Shown here piece by piece: positions 1 through 7,222 of a stretch of DNA of 8,840 bases; position 1 is the first letter of the stretch, and each line of letters starts with the position of its first letter. The notes below the pieces were generated by a model. The model was not told the origin of the DNA. It worked only from the letters and a program-made list of their open reading frames with translations, and made no database searches. The translations under genes and the position numbers were made by a program. The DNA is from Chloroflexi bacterium RBG_16_72_14. GTDB taxonomy: Bacteria; Chloroflexota; Limnocylindria; Limnocylindrales; CSP1-4. The stretch is taken from NCBI GenBank assembly GCA_001797035.1, contig MGOE01000121.1, positions 1-8,840 of the forward strand, in the 5' to 3' direction.

Positions 1-1452
1 GGCGGCCACCCGGACGGCGCCGCGCGCGTGGTCCACCGCGACACCCGCCAGCCGTGGCGCGACCCGGGACCCGGCGAGCCCTGCTGCCACCGCCGCTGCG
101 GCGCGCGTCAGCCGGGCGCGGGCGGGAAGCGACGCACCCGGGCGCCGGAGGATCACGTCCACGGCGCCCGCGTCGGGCAGGAGCGCCGCCGCGATCGCAT
201 GCCAGGTGACGGCGGCATCGTCCCGCAACGCCGGCTCCACGAACGCGAGCCCGTGGTCCGGCAGCAGCGCGCGCCGCAGGGCGACCTCAGCGGCAGCCCG
301 GGCGGGCGCGTCCGGCTCGTCGGTGAGCCAGTCGGGCAGCGCGCTCACGGAGATCGCGGTCACCGGCAGCCCGTCGCGCAGCGCCAGCGCGACCGCCAGC
401 AGCTGGAGGGCGAGCGCCCGGCCGGAGCGAGTCGCCGGGTCGGACGGCACGCCGGTGGCGAGGTCCGGCGCCACGACCAGGGGACCGGACGGCACCAGGA
501 CGCGCGTCCCGGCCCGGCCGAACAACCGGTGGGCGAACACGTGGTCCGCGATCGCGCGGTCCGGGTCCACCCGCCCGGTCACGATCTCGCGCATCGGGTC
601 CGCGACCACCACGTCGATCCGTTCGAACGCCGCCACCACCGCCTGGTCGGGCGCGGCAAGGGCCGGGGCGTCGGTCACCAGGCGCACGTAGCCGCGACGG
701 CGCGCGCCCCCCTCGTCGACGAACCGCCGCAGGACGGCGAGCGCGCGCGAGGACCCGGTGGGGATCGGCTGCCCCGATGGGTCGTACGCGTCAAGGCCGC
801 CGCGCGAGGACGGCCCGGCTCGCCACGCCTCGACCGAGCCGCCGTTGAGCCGGGCCAGCCGGGCCGCCAGCTCGCGGGTGGGCGGCACTTCGACACGGAC
901 CAGCTCCACGCCGGCGTCGATCGCGATCGCGGCCTCGTCGAGCGCGTCCACGATCGCGGGCTCCTCGAGCGCGACGCCCAGCCACGGACGGGGCGGGTCC
1001 CCGAGCAGCGCCAGCAGCTCGCGGCGCGCCGTGCGGTTCGCGTCCACCCGCTCCAGCGCGGCGCGGGCAAGCCGGGTCGCGTCCGCCACCGCGATCGCAC
1101 GCCGGTCCGGCTCCGCCAGCAGCTCCGCCTCGAGCCCGAGGTCGACGTTGCCGGCGGCGACCTCGAGGGCGAGGTCGTGAGGGCCCAGGTCGTACTCGGC
1201 CATCGCCATCGCGAACGGGAGCGCGATCCCGCGGCCGAGGCGGCCCGGATCCGGGGCGAGGTAGCGGTCCACGACCTCGGCCGCCAGCGGGCGGCCCGAC
1301 CGGTCGATCCCCGCCACGCCGAACAGCCGCAGGATCGCGCGCTCCTGGCCGATCGTGGTGACGGAGGCCGCGGCGGCGCCCCAGGCGGCGGCGAGCGAGG
1401 TAGCACGCGCCCGCAGCGCGTCGAGGTCCCCGGTCGCCCCGAGCTCGTCCAT
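1..1452 (-). CDS. KamD-like protein (lysine 5,6-aminomutase alpha-subunit homologue), C-terminus cut
   Basis: The reading frame is open from ATG at 1452 to the window edge: 484 residues. The family (about 515 residues) forms the TIM-barrel alpha subunit of the adenosylcobalamin/PLP enzyme that moves the lysine epsilon-amino group, so roughly 30 residues are missing. Recognisable family landmarks in order are TTIGQERAILRLFGVAGID (32-50), VVDRY (60-64), AAGNVDL (99-105), NRTARREL (139-146), GYVRL (254-258), ERIDVVVADPM (277-287) and PSDPATRSGRALALQLL (336-352). Alignment from memory to the clostridial KamD gives no match at the contact residues R184, S189, S238, Y263, D298 and K370; here these are V189, E194, P263, R288, G323 and A403. 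Homology is well supported; lysine aminomutase activity is doubtful. The partner KamE, if present, would lie left of the window. The gene starts 17 bases after the moaD-moaE stop with no clear Shine-Dalgarno; the hexamer CATACT ends 6 bases before the ATG. Confidence 0.75.
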   Translation of the reverse strand, partial: MDELGATGDLDALRARATSLAAAWGAAAASVTTIGQERAILRLFGVAGIDRSGRPLAAEVVDRYLAPDPGRLGRGIALPFAMAMAEYDLGPHDLALEVAAGNVDLGLEAELLAEPDRRAIAVADATRLARAALERVDANRTARRELLALLGDPPRPWLGVALEEPAIVDALDEAAIAIDAGVELVRVEVPPTRELAARLARLNGGSVEAWRAGPSSRGGLDAYDPSGQPIPTGSSRALAVLRRFVDEGGARRRGYVRLVTDAPALAAPDQAVVAAFERIDVVVADPMREIVTGRVDPDRAIADHVFAHRLFGRAGTRVLVPSGPLVVAPDLATGVPSDPATRSGRALALQLLAVALALRDGLPVTAISVSALPDWLTDEPDAPARAAAEVALRRALLPDHGLAFVEPALRDDAAVTWHAIAAALLPDAGAVDVILRRPGASLPARARLTRAAAAVAAGLAGSRVAPRLAGVAVDHARGAVRVAA

Positions 1453-1469
1453 GCGCAGAGTATGGCGGG

Positions 1470-2261
1470 CTACGCCGGGTCCGACGGCCCGGTGCGCGCC
1501 GCGTGCCCGATCCAGACGTGCCCGTCGCGGAACCGCTCGGCCTTCCAGATCGGCGCGCGCGCCTTCGTCTCGTCGATCGCGTAGCGGGCGGCGTCGAAGG
1601 CGGCGTCGCGGTGCGGCGCCACGGCCACCACGACGATCGAGGCCTCGCCCAGCGGCACGGGCCCGGTCCGGTGGACGATGGCGACCCGGCGGACGCCGAA
1701 GCGTGCCTCGATCTCGTCCGCGATCTGCCCCAGGACCGCGAGCGCCATGGGCTCGAACGCCTCGTACTCCAGCCCCTCCACAATGCGGCCGGCGTGGCGG
1801 GCGGCCTCCGCCTCCTGGCCCGGCGCCGGGGTCCCGGGCGTGACCCGGGTCCGCCCGAGGAACGCGACCACGCCCCCGTCCCCGTCCGTGGCCAGGCGGT
1901 CCGTCAGGTCCGCGACCAGGTCCGCCCCGAACGGCGCCGCGCGGACCTCGAGGATCCGGCGTCGGATCCCCTCGTCGTCGTCATCGGGCGCCTCGCCGGA
2001 GCCCCCGCTGACCGGCGGGATGCAGGCGACCTCGTCCCCGTCCGCGAGCGGCGTGGCGGGGTCCGCGTAGCTGCCGTTGACCGCGAACCGCAGCGACGCG
2101 CGGCCCGGGGCCAGGGTGGGCACCACCTCTACCACCGCGCTCCAGGCGTCGTCCACCGTCGAGCCCAGGGGCACCTCGAGCCGCAGCTCCTTCGTCCCCG
2201 CGGCCTCGCGCTGCATCGCGAACAACCGGACCCGGATGCGCAGCGGCGGCAGGACGCCCAT
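1470..2261 (-). CDS. moaX: Fused MoaD-MoaE molybdopterin synthase
   Basis: A 263-residue protein joining both subunits of molybdopterin synthase, which converts cyclic pyranopterin monophosphate to molybdopterin by adding two dithiolene sulfurs in the cytoplasm. Residues 8-87 are a ubiquitin-like MoaD domain (RVRLFAMQREAAG, then PLADGDEVACIPPVSGG) ending in the Gly86-Gly87 pair that is thiocarboxylated in MoaD. An acidic linker, APDDDDEG (91-98), leads to the MoaE domain (about 100-256). The MoaE domain has FLGRTR (134-139), HRTG (197-200), and Lys233 and Lys240 in ETKARAPIWKAE, which match the catalytic lysines 119 and 126 of E. coli MoaE. The ATG at 2261 overlaps the upstream stop as TGATG, implying translational coupling, and no separate ribosome site is evident. 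MoaX is the name used for the fused mycobacterial protein. As there, the Gly-Gly is internal, so proteolytic release is expected. No other Moa gene is visible in the window. Confidence 0.92.
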   Translation of the reverse strand: MGVLPPLRIRVRLFAMQREAAGTKELRLEVPLGSTVDDAWSAVVEVVPTLAPGRASLRFAVNGSYADPATPLADGDEVACIPPVSGGSGEAPDDDDEGIRRRILEVRAAPFGADLVADLTDRLATDGDGGVVAFLGRTRVTPGTPAPGQEAEAARHAGRIVEGLEYEAFEPMALAVLGQIADEIEARFGVRRVAIVHRTGPVPLGEASIVVVAVAPHRDAAFDAARYAIDETKARAPIWKAERFRDGHVWIGHAARTGPSDPA

Positions 2262-3115
2262 CAGACCAGCAACCCCGCGCCGAAGTAGAGGCCCGCGGCC
2301 AGGATCGTCCCGGACGCGATCGTGCCCACGTTGATGTACAGCAGCCCGGTCGCCGATTCCATCGACCGCGACCGCGCCGTCTGCACCGCCGCCCAGGACA
2401 CGACCAGCGGGAACACGAGCCCCACGACCAGCCGCAGCCAGACGAACAGCGCCCACGGTCCCACCAGCGCCTGGAACGGACCGTCGCTGCCCCCCGGCCC
2501 CGCGTCACCGGGCCCCACGCCGAAGCCCACCCAGACGACGAACAGCAGCACCTGCAGCCCAACGATCCAGAACAGCCGCCGCGACACGAGCACCAGTGGC
2601 GCCTCCGGCAGCCTGGGCGTGACCAGGTACCAGTGGCCGAGGATCATGGCCGCGAACACGCCGCCCGTCGCTCCGGCCAGCACCAGGAGCTGGATCGCAA
2701 GCGGGATGACGCCGGGGCCGCTGCCGCCCCAGGTCAGCGCGCCGAGCACGAGCACGGCCACGCCCGTGCCCAGGCCGGCGAGCAGGAGGACCGTCGCCCG
2801 GCGGCCCCGCGCGATCGCGAGCGTCGTGACCAGCGCGAACACCCCGAACACCGCGAGCGCCGCGCGCCGCGGAACATCGAACGCGGGGTCCGCGGTCACG
2901 GGGGAGCCCGCCGCGATCGGCCCGAGCCCGGTGTCGGAGAGGTAGGCCAGCCCGGCGAAGGCCGCGGACGCGAAGGCGGTGAACGCGAGGAACCCCCTGG
3001 TCGCCGCAGTCGAGAGCCTCGCCAGCACCACGACCGCGAACGAGCCGACCGCCAGCGCGCACAGCACGGTCCAGTTGATCAGCGCGAGGTTCGAGGCGAT
3101 CTGCTCCGCGGCCAC
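2261..3115 (-). CDS. Eight-helix integral membrane protein, unknown family
   Basis: 284 residues, very hydrophobic. I count about eight membrane segments, roughly residues 9-33, 39-60, 83-102, 106-129, 134-160, 180-200, 213-244 and 255-284. The fifth segment ends in GHWYLVTPRLPEAPL (157-171), a distinctive His/Trp/Tyr motif that may be functional; the His could face the membrane boundary. A Gly-rich loop (about 199-212) precedes helix 7. I do not recognise a named family and see no transporter or cytochrome signature. The gene heads the minus-strand unit and its TGA overlaps the MoaD-MoaE start, so the two are probably co-translated. The GTG at 3115 was chosen because it begins the first helix directly and because TACACT lies 6 bases upstream, as in a leaderless transcript. 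There is no Shine-Dalgarno. A role linked to molybdenum cofactor or to redox is possible from context only. Confidence 0.7.
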   Translation of the reverse strand: MAAEQIASNLALINWTVLCALAVGSFAVVVLARLSTAATRGFLAFTAFASAAFAGLAYLSDTGLGPIAAGSPVTADPAFDVPRRAALAVFGVFALVTTLAIARGRRATVLLLAGLGTGVAVLVLGALTWGGSGPGVIPLAIQLLVLAGATGGVFAAMILGHWYLVTPRLPEAPLVLVSRRLFWIVGLQVLLFVVWVGFGVGPGDAGPGGSDGPFQALVGPWALFVWLRLVVGLVFPLVVSWAAVQTARSRSMESATGLLYINVGTIASGTILAAGLYFGAGLLV

Positions 3116-3121
3116 GGCCCG

Positions 3122-3127
3122 AGTGTA
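3122..3127 (-). promoter_or_regulatory. Candidate -10 element of a leaderless promoter
   Basis: On the minus strand TACACT (fits TANNNT) is followed by six bases and then the GTG at 3115. This spacing would put the transcription start at the start codon. The gene lacks a Shine-Dalgarno, which agrees with leaderless expression. No convincing -35 box is present upstream. Confidence 0.4.
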
Positions 3128-3141
3128 GCCGCCGGGCGGCG

Positions 3142-3147
3142 GATAAT
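3142..3147 (+). promoter_or_regulatory. Candidate -10 element for the hydrolase gene
   Basis: GATAAT is one of the few A/T-rich hexamers in this GC-rich stretch and lies about 55 bases before the ATG of the plus-strand gene at 3202. I see no good -35 box, so this is a weak call. It would place two divergent promoters within about 25 bases of each other. Confidence 0.3.
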
Positions 3148-3172
3148 GACCCCGACGGCCCCTAGGCGAGAC

Positions 3173-3194
3173 GCCGCCGCGCGGCGGCAGGAGG
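3173..3194 (+). promoter_or_regulatory. GC palindrome abutting a strong Shine-Dalgarno
   Basis: A perfect 16-base palindrome (GCCGCCGCGCGGCGGC, 3173-3188) is joined directly to AGGAGG (3189-3194), which lies 7 bases before the ATG at 3202. The palindrome can fold as a 6-bp stem with a GCGC loop. The ribosome site fixes the hydrolase start. The hairpin may affect ribosome access or protect the 5' end; that is inference. Confidence 0.6.
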
Positions 3195-3201
3195 TTCCGA
3201 C

Positions 3202-3927
3202 ATGACGCTCGGTCGCGACACCTCGATCACCTGGCTGGGACACGCCGGCGTGGAGATCCTCACGCCGGGCGGGCGGACCATCCTCGTGGACCCGTGGTTC
3301 GGCAACCCGAACAGCCCCCGGACGCAGGAGCAGCAGCCGGCCTGCGACGTGCTCCTGGTCACCCATGGCCACTTCGACCACTTCGACGCGGACACCATCG
3401 CGCTCGCGCGGCGGCTCCAGCCCGTGATGCCGTGCATCCACGAGCTGAGCCTGTACCTCGGCGGCGAGCTGGGGGACGCGGCCGAGGTCATCGGCATGAA
3501 CCAGGGCGGCACGGTCGAGACGCGCGGCCTGCGGATCACGATGGTCCCCGCGGTCCACTCCGCCGGCGACACGATGGGCGGCGAGTCGGTCCGCTACTTC
3601 GGCCAGCCGGTCGGCTTCGTCATCGAGCTGGAGAACGGCTTCCGGGTCTACCACGCCGGCGACACGACGGTGTTCGGCGACCTGGCGCTGATCCGCGACC
3701 TGTTCCGGCCGGACCTCGCGATCCTGCCCATCGGCGGCCACTTCACGATGGACCCGGTGGCCGCCTCGCTGGCCGTCGAGCTCCTCGGCGTCCACGACGT
3801 CCTGCCGGTCCACTGGGGCACGTTCCCGATCCTCGCCGGCACGCCCGCCGAGCTGCAGCAGGCGATCGGCGCCCGGGGAGGGCGCGCCCGGGTGCACGAC
3901 TGGCGCCCGGGCGACACGATCGCGTAG
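3202..3927 (+). CDS. UPF0173-type metallo-beta-lactamase-fold metal-dependent hydrolase
   Basis: 241 residues, full length for the UPF0173 (YtkL-like) family of cytoplasmic metal-dependent hydrolases of uncertain substrate. Visible features are the N-terminal ITWLGHAGVEI strand (9-19), ILVDPWFGNP (27-36), the metal-binding motif THGHFDHFD (54-62; His55, His57, Asp59, His60), His119 in VPAVHSAGD, Asp154 in YHAGDTTVFGD, and His204 in LPVHWGTF. All ligands expected for a two-metal site are therefore present. No signal peptide or membrane segment is seen. A strong AGGAGG 7 bases upstream fixes the start. It is transcribed alone, divergent from the membrane-protein/moaD-moaE unit, and ends just before a strong hairpin. 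No substrate can be inferred from the neighbours. Confidence 0.92.
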   Translation: MTLGRDTSITWLGHAGVEILTPGGRTILVDPWFGNPNSPRTQEQQPACDVLLVTHGHFDHFDADTIALARRLQPVMPCIHELSLYLGGELGDAAEVIGMNQGGTVETRGLRITMVPAVHSAGDTMGGESVRYFGQPVGFVIELENGFRVYHAGDTTVFGDLALIRDLFRPDLAILPIGGHFTMDPVAASLAVELLGVHDVLPVHWGTFPILAGTPAELQQAIGARGGRARVHDWRPGDTIA

Positions 3928-3944
3928 CAGTTCCCCCGGGAATC

Positions 3945-3975
3945 CGGGAGCCGGGTCGCGAAGACCCGGCTCCCG
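3945..3975. terminator. 13-bp perfect hairpin between convergent genes
   Basis: Arms 3945-3957 and 3963-3975 pair perfectly around a 5-base loop (GCGAA). It lies 18 bases after the hydrolase stop and 37 bases before the stop of the convergent surface-protein gene. There is no T-run on either side, so it may be an intrinsic terminator of the U-less type common in GC-rich genomes, serving both strands. Confidence 0.75.
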
Positions 3976-4011
3976 AGTGGGCGACGTCCGCGGGGCGGAC
4001 GCCGGCTTCGG

Positions 4012-7000
4012 CTACTGCTTCTTCACCAGGTCGAGCGAGTCCTGGTTGCTCGAGCTACCGCCGACCACGGTCTCCCAGTCGTAGGTCACCGAGTTGGTCG
4101 GCGGCTTCGGCAGCCCGACCAGGTTCTTGGGGTCGTACTTCACCGAGATGATGTAGTCGTTGCCCGCCGAGGTCCCGTTGATGGTCACGGTCACGTCGCC
4201 GTTGGCGATGCTGAACGTGAAGTTGTCGTAGACGTCGCAGTCGGCGTCGAAGACGCGGACCTGGTTGTTGTTCTGGATCGACATCGGGTTCGGGTATGTG
4301 CCCGGCGGGTCCTGGTTGACCAGCGCGGTCACGCTGGAGCCGCCGGCCGTCACGGTCGTGTAGTAGAAGAACACGCCGGGGTCGATCTGGCTGATCAGGT
4401 TCGCCCTGACCGAGTAGTTGACCTGGTCGATGCCCTGGCCTGCGAGGCCTGAGGGCGGATCGTTGCCCAGGTACTGGTCGCACGTCGTCCCGGTGTGGAA
4501 CAGGTTGCCGCAGCCGGTGACGTGGACGACCACGCGCCAGCTGTCCTCGCCGGTCGTGCCCGTGTCGTTGGTCTCGAACGTCGCCGTGTTGTTCAGGGTG
4601 CGGTCGCCGCACGAGCTGTAGGGGCCGACCGTTCGTTCGTAGTGGAACGTCCTGGGCAGCGTGTCGCCGACGCACACCGTGCCCAGGGCCCCGGCGTGGG
4701 TGTCGCTCACGTCGATGCACTCGTCGATCTTGGTCATCGTCGCGCCGGCGAAGTTGACGCTGGCGGTCCCCGTCCTGGCGGTGGTGCCGTCAGGGGTGGC
4801 GGTGCCGTTGCTGGCGTAGTCGTAGTTCTGCCGGGTCGCCGTGGCCGTGTTGGTGCGTGTCGAGGCGTCCGGCAGCGCGCTGGAGTATGTGCACACGAGG
4901 TTGCCGCCGGCAGCCAGCGAATACGGGAAGGTGGCCGTGCCGCAGTCGACGCTCACGGCACCGATCCCGCTGATCGAGTCGGCGACCGAGTTGATCGTGG
5001 CGGCGATGGGGGCAGGGTTGTGGACGGTGATCGTGCCCGAGACCGCCCAGTCGCTGTCCGTGTGGCCGGTCACGTCGACCGTGACGTCATAGTCGACGGT
5101 CGCGGTCTGGTCGACCGGAACCGTGATCTCCTCCTCGGACCCGGTCTTGTTGATCTCCCAGAAGTACTTCCGGTCGAACGACTCGTCGGCGTCCTTGGAC
5201 ACGGTGATCTCGTAGCAGTCGACGTCGACCGAGGCCGAGTCGTTCTGGCCCGTCTGGGTGATCGTGGCCGTGTTGTTGTGGGTGCCCTCGTCAGCGTCGC
5301 AGGTGAAGGTCCGGTTGTAGGTGAAGGTCCGGTCGTCCGACGCGGACCCCAGCGCGCCCGCGAACGTGTCCGTCACGTTGATCGTGGCGTTGACCGAGGT
5401 GATCACCGGCGCCGCGAACGACACGGCGGCCTGACCTTGCTTGCTCGTCGTCCCCGAGTCCGAGGACACCAGCAGGTAGGTGTAGCTGTGGTCCTGCCGC
5501 ACGGCCGTGGCGGTGTTGGTGCGGGCGGTCCCGTCGGGCAGCGCCGCGCTGTACGTGCAGTCGAGCGAGCTGCTCGCCGCCAGCACGTACGGGAAGGTCA
5601 CCGCGCCGCAGTCGACCGTGGCGGTGATCCCGCCGCTGATCGCGTCGCTGACGCTGTTGATCGTGGCCGCGATCGGGTTGGGGTTGTTCACGTGGATGTT
5701 GCCGGTCACGGCCCAGGCGGAGTCGGTGAAGCCGGTCTTGTCCACGAACACCGAGTACGCGGACGTCCCGGAGTCCCCGGTGAACATGTCCCAGCTCGCC
5801 GGCGTGACCGACTTGTCGATCGTCCAGTGGAACGTGCGGGTCAGGGACGTCGCCGCGTCCTTGGTGACGTTGATCTCGTAGCAGTCGACGTCGACCGAGG
5901 CCGAGTCGCTCTGGCCCGTCTGGGTGATCGTGGCCGTGTTGTTGTGGGTGCCCTCGTCACCGTCGCAGGTGAAGGTCCGGTTGTAGGACGTCGAGCCCGA
6001 GGCGCTGAAGGTGCCCAGGCTGCCGGCGTAGGTGTCGGTGACGCTTACCGTGTTGTTGACCACGGTCGTGGGCGCGCCGAAGGTGATGGCAGCCGAGCCG
6101 GTGAACAGGCCGCCGTAGTCGAGGGTGACCGTGGCGGTGTTGGTGCGGCCGGTGCCGTCCGAGAGCGCCGAGCTGTACGTGCAGCTGAGCGTGTCCCCTT
6201 CGGGCAGGATGTACGGGAAGCTGACCCCGCAGCTCGGGGTCACGGATCCCACCCCCGAGATGACGTCCGTGACGCTGTTGATGACAGCGTCATCTGGCGA
6301 CGTGTTCTCGATCGTGATCGTGCCGCTGACGGCCCAGGCGCTGTCGACGCCGGCGCCCTTGGTCAGGGTGACCGTGTAGCGCGACGTCCCGCTCTCGTTG
6401 GTGAACAGGTCCCAGGTGTCGGGCGTGACGCTCTTGTCGATCGTCCACGGGAACGTGCGGGTGAAGGTGGTGGTCGCAGTCTTGGAGACCGTGACGAACG
6501 GGTACTCCTTGACCTTCCACTCCTCGAAGCCCCCGTCGCTGGTGTAGCTGCCGCTGGCGGCGCCCCACTGGCTGTAGAGCACGAAGTAGGTGTCGCAGGC
6601 GGGGTTCTTGTAGCTGCAGTCCGTGGGGATCGTGATCCCGTCGAGCGGCACGCTGTACCGGAGATCCCCGCGCCCGGAGCCCTGGTTCACGTCGTTGATG
6701 TGGATGGAGCCCGAGAACGCATAGACCGGCGTGAGACCGAAGGGGTACCCGGTCAGGTCCTTGTCGTCGGTGAAGTAGATCTCGAGCTTGTTCAGGGAGA
6801 TCAGCGGCGTGTTGTCGCTGTCGTTGATGTCGGCCCACAGCTCCCAGTGGGGCTGCCCGCCGACGCTGATGACCGGGATGTCGCTGACGAGGATCGAGTG
6901 GGTGAAGTTGCCGGACTTCGTGTTGAACTCGAGATCCCCGTCGGTGTTGTAGCCCGCTTCCTGCGGCTCGGCCTGCAGGCGGACGAAGGCGTCGAAGACG

Positions 7001-7215
7001 CCCGATCCGGATGACCCGAAGGTCGTGTTCAGGTCACCGATGTACTCCACCTTCGCCCCGTCGTCGGTGAAGTCGGCAGCGTAGCCGTGCCTGTCTGGCA
7101 CCTCCACGTTCAGGGCGCCACCATCCGCGAACACGGCCAGGACCGCCGTCAGGGCGATGGCAGCGCCCCCGAGCAGGGCCAGGGCCCTGCCCAGCATCCG
7201 CTTCCGTCTCGCCAT
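4012..7215 (-). CDS. Large secreted surface protein with three tandem cysteine-bearing repeats
   Basis: 1067 residues, probably extracellular. A signal peptide is clear: basic MARRKR, hydrophobic 8-29, likely cleavage near Ala30. Residues about 35-235 form an N-terminal domain (EFNTKSGNFTHS, WELWADINDSDNTPLISL) of unknown family with Cys200 and Cys207. Three tandem units follow (about 241-447, 448-669, 670-902). Each carries SKxA, an xxWAVSGxI strand, AATINSVxDxISG, a Cys pair around FPYxL, TNTATA, VTDTxAGxLG, and in the first two units TFTCDxDEGTHNNTATITQTGQ. A distinct domain follows to the C-terminus (about 903-1067; Cys912, Cys993). Paired cysteines suggest disulfides outside the cell, and Thr/Ser/Asn richness suggests a stalk or adhesin. 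There is no LPXTG motif, C-terminal helix or other anchor. The ATG at 7215 was preferred over an in-frame upstream start because AGGAGG lies 7 bases before it and the signal peptide begins there. Overall style resembles DUF11-like wall proteins; exact function unknown. Confidence 0.88.
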   Translation of the reverse strand: MARRKRMLGRALALLGGAAIALTAVLAVFADGGALNVEVPDRHGYAADFTDDGAKVEYIGDLNTTFGSSGSGVFDAFVRLQAEPQEAGYNTDGDLEFNTKSGNFTHSILVSDIPVISVGGQPHWELWADINDSDNTPLISLNKLEIYFTDDKDLTGYPFGLTPVYAFSGSIHINDVNQGSGRGDLRYSVPLDGITIPTDCSYKNPACDTYFVLYSQWGAASGSYTSDGGFEEWKVKEYPFVTVSKTATTTFTRTFPWTIDKSVTPDTWDLFTNESGTSRYTVTLTKGAGVDSAWAVSGTITIENTSPDDAVINSVTDVISGVGSVTPSCGVSFPYILPEGDTLSCTYSSALSDGTGRTNTATVTLDYGGLFTGSAAITFGAPTTVVNNTVSVTDTYAGSLGTFSASGSTSYNRTFTCDGDEGTHNNTATITQTGQSDSASVDVDCYEINVTKDAATSLTRTFHWTIDKSVTPASWDMFTGDSGTSAYSVFVDKTGFTDSAWAVTGNIHVNNPNPIAATINSVSDAISGGITATVDCGAVTFPYVLAASSSLDCTYSAALPDGTARTNTATAVRQDHSYTYLLVSSDSGTTSKQGQAAVSFAAPVITSVNATINVTDTFAGALGSASDDRTFTYNRTFTCDADEGTHNNTATITQTGQNDSASVDVDCYEITVSKDADESFDRKYFWEINKTGSEEEITVPVDQTATVDYDVTVDVTGHTDSDWAVSGTITVHNPAPIAATINSVADSISGIGAVSVDCGTATFPYSLAAGGNLVCTYSSALPDASTRTNTATATRQNYDYASNGTATPDGTTARTGTASVNFAGATMTKIDECIDVSDTHAGALGTVCVGDTLPRTFHYERTVGPYSSCGDRTLNNTATFETNDTGTTGEDSWRVVVHVTGCGNLFHTGTTCDQYLGNDPPSGLAGQGIDQVNYSVRANLISQIDPGVFFYYTTVTAGGSSVTALVNQDPPGTYPNPMSIQNNNQVRVFDADCDVYDNFTFSIANGDVTVTINGTSAGNDYIISVKYDPKNLVGLPKPPTNSVTYDWETVVGGSSSNQDSLDLVKKQ
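5205..5320 (-). repeat. Near-identical 116-base direct repeat, copy A (partner at 5871-5986)
   Basis: Compared base by base with 5871-5986, exactly 666 bases away, this stretch differs at two positions only. It encodes the YNRTFTCDADEGTHNN to DCYEI part of unit 2. The two differences change Gly to Ala and Ser to Asn; all other codons are identical, including third positions. Confidence 0.9.
5871..5986 (-). repeat. Near-identical 116-base direct repeat, copy B (partner at 5205-5320)
   Basis: The unit 1 counterpart of copy A, in the same frame and orientation. Flanking parts of the repeats are clearly more diverged, so identity is concentrated in this block. Confidence 0.9.
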
Positions 7216-7222
7216 ACCTGTG

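Larger units (their letters stand above)
4510..6495 (-). repeat. Three in-frame tandem repeat units of the surface protein
   Basis: Units span about 5875-6495, 5209-5874 and 4510-5208 (207, 222 and about 233 codons). Anchoring on the Trp of the WAV motif gives register steps of 621 and 666 bases. Units 2 and 3 share the fuller NPxPIAATINSV motif. Unit 3 diverges after NFAGAT and replaces the CDxDEGTHNN block by a shorter Cys-containing version, as capping repeats often do. Confidence 0.85.

Noticed and set aside
28..1584. Open frame of 518 codons on the plus strand
   Set aside because: Arg/Pro/Gly-rich shadow of the KamD-like gene; the minus-strand frame aligns with a known family end to end.
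4495..7014. Open frame of 839 codons on the plus strand
   Set aside because: It runs antisense to the surface-protein gene, its translation is low-complexity Val/Arg/Gly/Asp-rich with no domain, and stop-free antisense frames are expected at this GC content. The minus strand has a signal peptide and coherent repeats.
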